DNA from: Ideonella sp.
GTDB lineage: Bacteria; Pseudomonadota; Gammaproteobacteria; Burkholderiales; Burkholderiaceae_C
Assembly (NCBI GenBank): GCA_016721465.1
Contig: JADKIA010000033.1
Span: forward strand, 62,001 to 126,000
Reading direction: 5' to 3'
Length of the DNA stretch: 64,000 nt
Shown here: positions 1-7,559 of the stretch, in pieces
Position numbering within the stretch: position 1 is the first letter of the stretch
How the letters are laid out: every line of letters starts with the position of its first letter
The notes under the pieces: model-generated
The model's input: the letters and a program-made list of their open reading frames with translations, nothing else
What the model was told of the DNA's origin: nothing
Databases searched by the model: none
Position numbers and translations under genes: made by a program

Positions 1-510
1 CGCTTTCCGGATTTGTCCCTGGTCATCGTCAAGCTGATGGGCGCGGGCGAGTACGTGGTCGAGCGCGCCGGCGCCACGCCGATCGGCCACTTCGGCCTGG
101 CCGTGCTCGACTACACGCACTCGACCGCACCGAATCGACGCTATCCGGACCTGATCACGCTGCGCATGCTCAAGGCCCTGCTGGCGGGCACTGCGCCACC
201 TTACAGCCTGGCCGAACTCGAAGCGTTGGCGACGCACTGCTCGCAGCAGGAAGATGCGGCCCGCAAGGTCGAGCGCCGTGTGCGCAAGTCCGAGGCAGCG
301 CTCTATCTCGAGCCGCAGATCGGCCGCCATTTCGACGCACTGGTGACCGGGCGCACCGACAACGCGATCTGGGTCCGAACGCTGGCGCCACCCGTCGAGG
401 GCATGCTCGTGGGCCGGCTGCCCAGGCTCGACGTGGGTGAGCAGGTCCGGGTGAAGCTGCATGCGACGAATGTCGAACGGGGCTTCATCGACTTTGTCAT
501 CGCCCCTTGA
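1..510 (+). CDS. RNB-domain exoribonuclease (RNase II/R family), 3' end only
   Basis: The reading frame is open from the first base, so the N-terminal part lies outside the window. What remains (about 169 residues) has the end of the RNB catalytic domain, with the motif YTHSTAPNRRYPDL at about residues 40-53, which is characteristic of RNase II/R enzymes. A short C-terminal segment ending GFIDFVIAP looks like an S1/OB RNA-binding fold. The enzyme would degrade RNA from the 3' end in the cytoplasm. It is followed by a 249-bp gap before an unrelated esterase. Whether it is RNase R, RNase II or the shorter Burkholderiales RNB protein cannot be told from the tail alone. Confidence 0.85.
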   Translation, partial: RFPDLSLVIVKLMGAGEYVVERAGATPIGHFGLAVLDYTHSTAPNRRYPDLITLRMLKALLAGTAPPYSLAELEALATHCSQQEDAARKVERRVRKSEAALYLEPQIGRHFDALVTGRTDNAIWVRTLAPPVEGMLVGRLPRLDVGEQVRVKLHATNVERGFIDFVIAP

Positions 511-759
511 TGCGTTTGTGGCAGGCGCAACGGTGATGCTGCGACCCTGGTGATCAATGACCTGCGCACCAACCAGTGACGATGTGTCCGCCATTCGAGC
601 GCAGCGAAGGCGGCCCGGTTTGAGCTCGAATCGCCGACGATCGAAGGGCGCGCAGATGAAATCGCAGACTGCAATCTCCCCAGGCGACTGGCGACGGCCC
701 TTTCGGGGCGGCCAAATGGATTTCGCTCACAGCCACAACGCCCGCCAGGCCACAGACGC

Positions 760-1749
760 ATGCGCCGCTGGCTGGAAATGATCGCAGCCGGCCAGTTGAC
801 GCGGCGCATCGCGCTGGACGCGGGCATGCACGTCTTGGCGGGAATGGTCGACCAGCTGCCGCGCATGAAGCAGCGCATGGCCGGCAGCCGCCTCATCGAG
901 GACGTGCCCTATGCCCGCCGTGGCGAGCAGACACTGCGGCTGGACATCCTGCAACCCGAAACCGCGGGGCCGCATCCGGTCTTGATCTACCTGCACGGTG
1001 GCGCATTCGCCATCGGCTCCAAGCGAACGCACCGGGCGCTGGCGGCGGCGTATGCGGCGCAGGGCTACCTGGTGTGCAATGTCGACTACCGGCTGGCGCC
1101 GCAGCATCCGTTTCCGGCCGCCATCGAGGATGCCTGCGCCGCCTGGCTGTGGGCCGCCGACCATGCTGCCGACTACGGCGGTGACCGGCAGCGCATGGCC
1201 CTGGCCGGTGAATCGGCGGGCGCCAACCTGGCGCTGTCGGTGGTGCTGGCCTGCTGCACACCACGGCCGGAGCCGTATGCCGCGCCGCTGTTCGAACGCC
1301 AACTGCGGCCTGCGGCCGCGTTGCTGCACTGCGGCTTCCTGCAGACCAGCCTGCCGGCGCGCTACCGGCGCACCGGCGTGTCGGCGCTGTCGGCGCGCGT
1401 GGCCACCGACGCGGCAAGGTCTTACCTGGGCCCGTTCGCCGAACACCCTGGCCCCGAGCACGCGCTGGCCGATCCGCTGTGCGTGGTCGAGGCGATGCAG
1501 CCGCCCACATGCTTGCCACCGCTGTTCATCGCAGCCGGCCTGGCGGATCCCGTCGCGGCCGATTCCGAGCGGCTCGAGCGCGCCCTGGTTCGGCTGAGCT
1601 CGCCCTGCAGTGCGCACTACTACCCCGGCGAGACGCACGCCTTTCACATCATGTTCTGGCGCGAGCAGGCGCAGCGCTGCTGGCGTGACAGCTTCGAGTT
1701 CCTGCGCGTGCACCTGCGCATCGATCAAGGTCCTGCCGCCGCCTTGTGA
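760..1749 (+). CDS. Alpha/beta hydrolase, hormone-sensitive-lipase-type esterase
   Basis: A 329-residue protein with the hallmarks of family IV (HSL-like) carboxylesterases. It has the oxyanion-hole motif YLHGGAF near residue 78, the nucleophile elbow GESAGA near residue 149, an acidic residue in GLADPVAADS near residue 264 and a C-terminal catalytic His in ETHAFHI. It probably hydrolyses short-chain esters; the physiological substrate is unknown. No signal peptide is obvious, so it is likely cytoplasmic. It stands alone between the RNB nuclease and the binding-protein/kinase pair. Confidence 0.85.
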   Translation: MRRWLEMIAAGQLTRRIALDAGMHVLAGMVDQLPRMKQRMAGSRLIEDVPYARRGEQTLRLDILQPETAGPHPVLIYLHGGAFAIGSKRTHRALAAAYAAQGYLVCNVDYRLAPQHPFPAAIEDACAAWLWAADHAADYGGDRQRMALAGESAGANLALSVVLACCTPRPEPYAAPLFERQLRPAAALLHCGFLQTSLPARYRRTGVSALSARVATDAARSYLGPFAEHPGPEHALADPLCVVEAMQPPTCLPPLFIAAGLADPVAADSERLERALVRLSSPCSAHYYPGETHAFHIMFWREQAQRCWRDSFEFLRVHLRIDQGPAAAL

Positions 1750-1903
1750 GGGCCCAACGCGGGCGGCAGGGCGCCGTCGCGGTGCCAAGCGCGATCAGCG
1801 CGGCACGATCGGCCAGCGAGGCGCGCACGATCGGCAGGCAATTCCAAGGGATATCCGAGATTCAGCCCAGGGCAAAGCGCCTAGACTGGGCCGGTGAAGG
1901 CGT

Positions 1904-2965
1904 GTGCGCGTGGGCGCACGCCATACCCATGGACGAGTCCGACGCGTGTTCAAGCCAACCCGCTGTCCGGCCTGGGGCCGGAAGTCCTGGCGCGCTGCTG
2001 CCGAGCGGGGACTGACGCTGGCCGGCTGGTGCCGGATCCGCTTGGCGCCGGTGCTGGCGTGGGCCATGGTCACCGTCGTTGCCGCAGGCGCCGCGCCCGG
2101 CCCGCAGGCCGCCAGCGAGGCTGTCGCCGCTGGCCCCATCTACGGCTCCACGCCGGCCGATCCGCGCGGCCGCGCTTACCGGCTGGCCGTGCACCCGCTG
2201 CACAACCCCGTGAAGCTGCAGAAGGCCTACCAGCCGCTGATCGATCGGCTGCAGAGTGAACTGCCCGGCCTGCGATTTCAGCTCGAAGCCTCGCGCGACT
2301 ACGCCGCCTATGAACGCAAGCTGCAGCAACGCGAGCCGGACCTGTTGCTGCCCAACCCCTGGCAAACATTGAAGGCCATGGAAGCCGGCTACACGGTGAT
2401 CGCCATGGCGGGCGATCCGGACGATTTTCGTGGCCTGATCCTGGTGCGGCGCGACGGCGCGATCCAGCGGCCGATCGACCTGGCCGGGCAGACGGTGAGC
2501 TTCCCGTCGCCCACCGCATTGGCCGCCTGCATCATGCCGCAGTACTACCTGCACGAACACGGTCTGCTGGTGGGGCGGGACTTCAAGAGCCTGTACGTCG
2601 GCTCGCAGGAGTCGTCGATCATGAGCGTCTTCCAGCGGCGCTCCGCGGCCGCGGCCACCTGGCCGCCGCCGTGGCGGGCCTTCCAGCTCGATCACCCGAT
2701 CGAGGCCGCCGAGCTCAAGGTGATGTGGCAGACCGCGCCCTTGCTGAACAACTCGGTGATGGTGCGCAGCGATGTGCCGACCTCGGTGCGCGATGGCGTG
2801 CGCCGCGTGCTGCTCGGACTGAACGACAGTGCGGCCGGGCGGTCGGTGCTGGCGGCCATGCGGACATCCCGGTTCTTCGAGTCCGACGACCAGCGCTATG
2901 CCGTGGTGCGCCACTACATCGACCGATTCGAGCGCGATGTGCGTCCAGTGGAGGCCAAGCCGTGA
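1904..2965 (+). CDS. PhnD-like phosphate/phosphonate-family periplasmic binding protein, partner of the downstream kinase
   Basis: The C-terminal 280 residues resemble the PhnD/SsuA-type type-2 periplasmic binding fold (segments RLAVHPLHNP, LLPNPWQTL, TVSFPSPTALAACIM). The start is uncertain: the GTG at 1904 gives 353 residues, while the ATG at 2066 lies at the hydrophobic stretch MVTVVAAGA, which could be a signal sequence. The stop overlaps the next gene's GTG (GTGA at 2962-2965), so the two are translationally coupled. There are no ABC permease or ATPase genes nearby. I infer that it is a ligand sensor feeding the histidine kinase rather than a transporter subunit. The ligand is unknown. 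Confidence 0.75.
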   Translation: MRVGARHTHGRVRRVFKPTRCPAWGRKSWRAAAERGLTLAGWCRIRLAPVLAWAMVTVVAAGAAPGPQAASEAVAAGPIYGSTPADPRGRAYRLAVHPLHNPVKLQKAYQPLIDRLQSELPGLRFQLEASRDYAAYERKLQQREPDLLLPNPWQTLKAMEAGYTVIAMAGDPDDFRGLILVRRDGAIQRPIDLAGQTVSFPSPTALAACIMPQYYLHEHGLLVGRDFKSLYVGSQESSIMSVFQRRSAAAATWPPPWRAFQLDHPIEAAELKVMWQTAPLLNNSVMVRSDVPTSVRDGVRRVLLGLNDSAAGRSVLAAMRTSRFFESDDQRYAVVRHYIDRFERDVRPVEAKP

Positions 2966-4980
2966 TCGGCGCGCTGCGGCGTTGGCTGTTCGGCAGCTTG
3001 CGGCGCCGGCTGCTGGTGGGGGTGTCCGGCGTGCTGGTGCTGGCCATGGCAGGCTTCGTGGCCGATGCGATGGTGCGCCAGCGCACCCTGCTGCTGGAGC
3101 GCCAGGTGGACAACGCGCTGGCCATGGCGCACAGCGTGGCCTCGGTCTCGTCGAGCTGGCTGTTGACGCGCGATGTCTCGGGGCTGCAGGAAATCGTGAC
3201 GGCGCAGCGCCGCCATCCGGACCTGGCCTTCGCGATCGTGCTGGACCTGCAGGGTCAGGTGCTCGCCCACTCGGATGTGGCCCGCCTGGGGCAGTTCGTT
3301 CGCGACCTGCCCGCGCAACCCGAAGTGCGCTGGTTTCGGCGTGATGCGGCCCTGGTGGATGTTGCAGTACCGGCCATGCTGGACGCTCAGCATGTGGGTT
3401 GGGTGCGCATCGGCATCGACCAGGGCAGTGCGCAGGTGGCCTTGCGCGCACTCGGCCGCGACAGCCTGATGTACGTGCTGGGCGTGGGCGCGCTCGGCCT
3501 GTTGCTGGCCTGGTGGTTGGCGCGCTGGCTGACGCGGGGCCTGGGCGTGATCCAGGAGACGATCGACGCCGTGCGCCAGGGGCAGACCGAGCGCCGCGTG
3601 GCGCTCTCGGGCACCGACGAGGCGGCGCGCCTGGGGGCCGAATTCAACGCCATGCTCGACACGCTGGCCGAGCGCGAGAACGAGTTGCGCGGGCACCGCC
3701 TCGGCCTGGAAAACCTGGTCGCCGAGCGCACCCACGATTTGAAGGACGCCAAGGATCTGGCCGAGTCCGCCAACCGCGCCAAGAGCGAGTTCCTGGCCAG
3801 CGTGAGCCACGAACTGCGCACGCCGCTGAATGCCGTGCTGGGCCTGGCCCAGGTGTGCCGGGACGATCCGCAGATGCCCGAAGCCGGCCGTACCCACGCG
3901 GCGCAAATCGAGGCGGCGGGCCTGCACCTGCTGGCGCTGGTGAACGACCTGATCGACCTGTCACGGGTCGAGACCGGCCAGGTGGACCTGAGCCTCGAAG
4001 CCGTGCCGGCATTGCCGCTCATCGTCGAGAGCCTGTCGTTGGTGGCCGGCCTGGCCCAGGCGCGCGGCGTGAAGGTGCTCGACACCGCCCACCTGCCCGG
4101 GCCCGTGGCCGTGCAGGCCGATCGGCGGCGCCTGCGGCAGGTGCTGTTCAACCTGCTGTCCAACGCCATCAAGTACAACCGGCGCGGCGGCACCGTGCAG
4201 GTGAGTTGCGGGCAGGGCGAGGCCGGCATGGTTCGCCTGTCCGTCATCGACACCGGCCCGGGCATCGCGCCAGGCTTGCAACCGCGCCTGTTCAGTGCCT
4301 TCGACCGGCTCGGTGCCGAGCGCGGCCAGATCGAAGGGACGGGCATCGGCCTGGTCATCACGCACCGCCTGGTGCTGGCCATGGGCGGGCGCATGGGCTT
4401 CGAGAGCAAACCGGGGCAGGGCAGCGTGTTCTGGCTGGACCTGCCACTGGCCGAGCCAGGGCCTGCCGATCCGCCGCCTGGGGCTTCGGTGGTGCTGCCG
4501 GCCGAAGTCACCGCCAGATCGATCGGCGCAGCAGCCCGGTCCGCGCGTCTGCCTCGCCCGGCGCAGCGCGACGCGTTGGTGCTCTACGTGGAGGACAACC
4601 CCGTCAACACCCTGGTGATGCAGGAGATCCTGGCGCAACGCAGCGACGTGCGCCAACGCCATGCGGCCACGGGCGAGGAAGGCCTGGCCATGGCGATCGA
4701 GGAGCCACCCGACCTGGTGCTGATGGACATCAACCTGCCGGGCATGGATGGCTACCAGGCCCTGGCCGCGCTGCGGGCCAACCCGGGCACGGCCCACATT
4801 CCGGTGCTGGCGGTCTCGGCCAATGCCATGAAGGGCGATGAAGATCGGGCCCTGGCCGCCGGGTTTGCAGGCTATGTGGTCAAGCCGGTCGATGTCGCGG
4901 CACTCCACGCGCAGATCGATGCGCTGCTGAACGGCCCGGCTTCGGCGGCCGCCCCGGCCCCGGCCCACGACACGGCCTGA
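2962..4980 (+). CDS. Hybrid sensor histidine kinase/response regulator
   Basis: A 672-residue membrane kinase starting at a GTG that overlaps the upstream stop. Order of parts: TM1 at about 14-36, a short periplasmic domain to about 168, TM2 at about 170-190, HAMP, HisKA with SVSHELRTPLN (phospho-acceptor His283), HATPase with N-box NLLSNAIKYN and G-boxes DTGPGIAP and GTGIGL, then a receiver domain with Asp589 in VLMDINLPGMDG and the conserved Lys in VVKPVD. No separate output regulator sits next to it, so phosphotransfer must leave through an Hpt protein or another partner. It probably reads the PhnD-like protein encoded just upstream. Confidence 0.92.
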   Translation: MIGALRRWLFGSLRRRLLVGVSGVLVLAMAGFVADAMVRQRTLLLERQVDNALAMAHSVASVSSSWLLTRDVSGLQEIVTAQRRHPDLAFAIVLDLQGQVLAHSDVARLGQFVRDLPAQPEVRWFRRDAALVDVAVPAMLDAQHVGWVRIGIDQGSAQVALRALGRDSLMYVLGVGALGLLLAWWLARWLTRGLGVIQETIDAVRQGQTERRVALSGTDEAARLGAEFNAMLDTLAERENELRGHRLGLENLVAERTHDLKDAKDLAESANRAKSEFLASVSHELRTPLNAVLGLAQVCRDDPQMPEAGRTHAAQIEAAGLHLLALVNDLIDLSRVETGQVDLSLEAVPALPLIVESLSLVAGLAQARGVKVLDTAHLPGPVAVQADRRRLRQVLFNLLSNAIKYNRRGGTVQVSCGQGEAGMVRLSVIDTGPGIAPGLQPRLFSAFDRLGAERGQIEGTGIGLVITHRLVLAMGGRMGFESKPGQGSVFWLDLPLAEPGPADPPPGASVVLPAEVTARSIGAAARSARLPRPAQRDALVLYVEDNPVNTLVMQEILAQRSDVRQRHAATGEEGLAMAIEEPPDLVLMDINLPGMDGYQALAALRANPGTAHIPVLAVSANAMKGDEDRALAAGFAGYVVKPVDVAALHAQIDALLNGPASAAAPAPAHDTA

Positions 4981-4995
4981 GCGCAGCGGCGGTGG

Positions 4996-7137
4996 TCAGT
5001 CCCAGGCCGACTTCAATTGCCGGCCCAGGTCGATCGTTCCGGCCGCCGGCATGGCCACGCTGGTCAGGGCTTGGTCGGCACTGGGCCCCACCCGCTCGAA
5101 CAGCGCGGCCACCCCGGGTGGAATGAAGCGGCTCAGGCCACCATAGAGGTGCCGGTCGCCCGCGCGGTGCTGTTGGCTGACATGGAAACGCAGTGGCACC
5201 ATCAAGTTCAGTTGCTGCTTGGCACGTGTCATTGCCACATAGAGCAGGCGGCGTTCTTCCTCGATCTCGGCCGCGTGGCCAGTGGCCAGGTCGGCCGGCA
5301 TGCAGCCGTCCACGACGTTGAGCACGGTCACCGCCGACCATTCCTGCCCCTTGGCCGAATGGATGGTGGACAGGATCAGGTAGTCCTCGTCACGCAGCGG
5401 CGGGCCGGCTTCGTCGCTGGTGGCTTGCGGCGGATCGAGCGTGAGTTCGGTGAGAAAGCGCTCGCGCGTGGGTTGCGCCGCGGCCAGTCGGGCGAGCTGG
5501 TCCAGATCGCCCAGGCGCTGGGCCGCATCGGCCTCGTGCAGGCGCCTCAGGTGCGGGGCGTACCAGTGCTGCACCGCGTCGATGTCGGCCGGCCAGGTGC
5601 TCTGCGGCTGGCACAGTGCGCTCATCAATCGTGTCAGCTCTGCCCAATCCTGCGCGGCCGCGGCGGGGGGCGCGAAGGCCTGCAGCGCGGCGGCCGGGTC
5701 GGTGGCCGCGTCCATCGCATCGAGCAGGCGCCGGGCGTGCGCCGGGCCGATGCCCGGCACCAGCAGCGCCACGCGGAAGCCGGCCATGCGACTGCGCGGG
5801 TTCTCGGCCCAGCGCAGCACCGCCAGCAGGTCCTTCACGTGCACGGCCTCCAGAAACTTCAGGCCGCCGTACTTCACGTAGGGGATCTGCCGGCGCGCCA
5901 GCTCGAGCTCGAGCGCGGCGCTGTGGTGGCTGGTGCGGAACAGCACCGCCTGCGCCTTCAGCGTGAGGCCGCCCTCGCGTTGCGCCAGCACCTCGTCGGC
6001 CACCCAGGCGGCCTGTGCCATCTCGTCGGCCACGGTCACCAGGCGCGGACGGGCCGAGGCCCTGGCGTCCGTCCACAAGGCCTTGGGATGGCGCTCGGCC
6101 GCCTGGGCGATGACGGCGTTGCTTGCATCCAGGATGGCCTGGGTGGAGCGGTAGTTGCGCTCCAGCGTCAGCACTTGCGCGGCGGGCGCGTACTGTGCGG
6201 GGAAGTCGAGGATGTTGCGCACGCACGCGGCGCGGAAGCCATAGATCGATTGCGCGTCGTCGCCCACCACGGTGAGGCCGCGGCCATCGGGCTTGAGCGC
6301 ACGCAGGATCCGCGCCTGCAGGCGGTTGGTGTCCTGGTACTCGTCCACCAGGCAAAAGTCGAAGCGCGCGCCGAGGTGGGCGGCCAGGGACGGATCGGCC
6401 AGCATCTGCGCCCATGCCAGCAGCAGGTCGTCGTAGTCCAGCGAATGTTGGGCCTGCTTGTCGGCCACATAGGCGCGGAACAAGGCCTTCAGCTCGGCGT
6501 GCCACACGGCGCACCAGGGGAACCGATCGCGCAGCACCGCATCCAGCGGCTCGGCGGAATTGACGCAGCGCGAGTAGATCGCCAGGCAGGTGCCCTTGAG
6601 CGGGAAGCGCGTCTTGGTGGCGGCCAGCCCTTGCGCCTGGCGGGCCAGGCCCATCAGGTCTTCGGCGTCACCCCGGTCGAGGATGCTGAAGCCCACCGGC
6701 AGGCCCACGGCGTCGGCGTATTCGCGCAGCAGGCGCGCGCCGATGGCATGGAAGGTGCCGGCCCAGGGCAGCGCAGGCGCGCTTTGCGTGGCGCGCAGGC
6801 CGAGCGCCTGGTGCAGCATGCGGCCGGCGCGGCGCTGCATCTCCTGCGCGGCGCGGCGTGAGAAGGTGAGCAGCAGCAGGCGTTGCGGGTCGGCGCCATC
6901 CAACACCAGGCGGGCCACGCGCGAGGCCAGCGTCAGGGTCTTGCCGGTGCCGGCACCGGCGACCACCAGCAAGGGCGCATGTCCATGGTGCACCACGGCC
7001 CACTGCGCCGGGTTGAGCAAGGCATGGACGCCCGGCTTGGTCGGCAAAGCCTGCCCTGGGGCCTGCACCGGGCTCTGAGTCAGGGCCAACGGTGCCAGGG
7101 TGGCCGCCTCGGCGGCGACCGACGTGGCAGCGCCCAT
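4996..7137 (-). CDS. UvrD/Rep-family superfamily 1 ATP-dependent DNA helicase
   Basis: A 713-residue SF1 helicase. Visible motifs are Walker A AGAGTGKT at residues 60-67, Walker B/motif II DEYQDTN, motif III GDDAQSIYGFR, motif IV NYRST, motif V STIHSAKGQEW and motif VI LLYVAMTRAK. It would unwind DNA with 3'-5' polarity in repair or replication restart. It starts 11 bp after the stop of a small Cys-rich protein gene and is probably co-transcribed with it. A near-consensus LexA-type box lies upstream of the pair. It differs from housekeeping UvrD in its Ala/Pro-rich N-terminal extension (about 35 residues), so I give no symbol. Confidence 0.9.
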   Translation of the reverse strand: MGAATSVAAEAATLAPLALTQSPVQAPGQALPTKPGVHALLNPAQWAVVHHGHAPLLVVAGAGTGKTLTLASRVARLVLDGADPQRLLLLTFSRRAAQEMQRRAGRMLHQALGLRATQSAPALPWAGTFHAIGARLLREYADAVGLPVGFSILDRGDAEDLMGLARQAQGLAATKTRFPLKGTCLAIYSRCVNSAEPLDAVLRDRFPWCAVWHAELKALFRAYVADKQAQHSLDYDDLLLAWAQMLADPSLAAHLGARFDFCLVDEYQDTNRLQARILRALKPDGRGLTVVGDDAQSIYGFRAACVRNILDFPAQYAPAAQVLTLERNYRSTQAILDASNAVIAQAAERHPKALWTDARASARPRLVTVADEMAQAAWVADEVLAQREGGLTLKAQAVLFRTSHHSAALELELARRQIPYVKYGGLKFLEAVHVKDLLAVLRWAENPRSRMAGFRVALLVPGIGPAHARRLLDAMDAATDPAAALQAFAPPAAAAQDWAELTRLMSALCQPQSTWPADIDAVQHWYAPHLRRLHEADAAQRLGDLDQLARLAAAQPTRERFLTELTLDPPQATSDEAGPPLRDEDYLILSTIHSAKGQEWSAVTVLNVVDGCMPADLATGHAAEIEEERRLLYVAMTRAKQQLNLMVPLRFHVSQQHRAGDRHLYGGLSRFIPPGVAALFERVGPSADQALTSVAMPAAGTIDLGRQLKSAWD

Positions 7138-7148
7138 GGCTCAGCGGA

Positions 7149-7382
7149 TCAAGGGGCGGGCTGCTCGGCCGCTTCCTTGCAGGAGGGTGCGCAGACCGTC
7201 TGCGCCTTGCCCAACAACTTGCGTGTCTTCAGCATCGAGCGTGGGCGGTGTTTGCCACACAGGAAGCACGACATGGTGGACCCGCCGAACGCGCCCGCCG
7301 GTGCAAACGGCGAACCCGGTGCCTTGCTGCGGTAGCGCAGTCCATCGGCTTCAATGCGGGTTTTGACCTCTTCCTTGGCCAT
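7149..7382 (-). CDS. Small Cys-containing protein of unknown function
   Basis: A 77-residue protein with a lysine/arginine-rich middle and four cysteines arranged as CFLC then C-x3-C (SCFLCGKH at about 38-45, CAPSC at about 64-68). This suggests a small metal-binding knuckle. The gene begins ATGGCC just after a GGGAA stretch and ends 11 bp before the helicase start, so it is likely the first gene of that operon. Small proteins of this kind occur in Comamonadaceae, but I know no function for them. Confidence 0.7.
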   Translation of the reverse strand: MAKEEVKTRIEADGLRYRSKAPGSPFAPAGAFGGSTMSCFLCGKHRPRSMLKTRKLLGKAQTVCAPSCKEAAEQPAP

Positions 7383-7438
7383 CGATATTTTCCCTGTTCC
7401 AAATCAACAAAGGGCATTGCCCCACAGCGCCAAGGATA

Positions 7439-7454
7439 CTGTATAAACCCTCAG
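7439..7454. promoter_or_regulatory. Near-consensus LexA (SOS) box
   Basis: The sequence reads CTGT-N8-TCAG with an A/T-rich core start (ATAAA), one base away from the proteobacterial LexA consensus CTGT-N8-ACAG. It lies 57 bp upstream of the start of the small Cys protein/helicase operon on the minus strand and 106 bp upstream of the ribonucleotide reductase on the plus strand. Both a helicase and RNR are plausible SOS targets. The mismatch in the right half-site keeps this tentative. Confidence 0.35.
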
Positions 7455-7559
7455 CTTGATACCGGGATCGACCCCTGCCCCAACGTCGGCCCGGTTTGCA
7501 GCCTGTGATCGGCTGTCTAATTTGCGCCAAACGCGCCCCATTTTCCCATCAAGTGCGCC

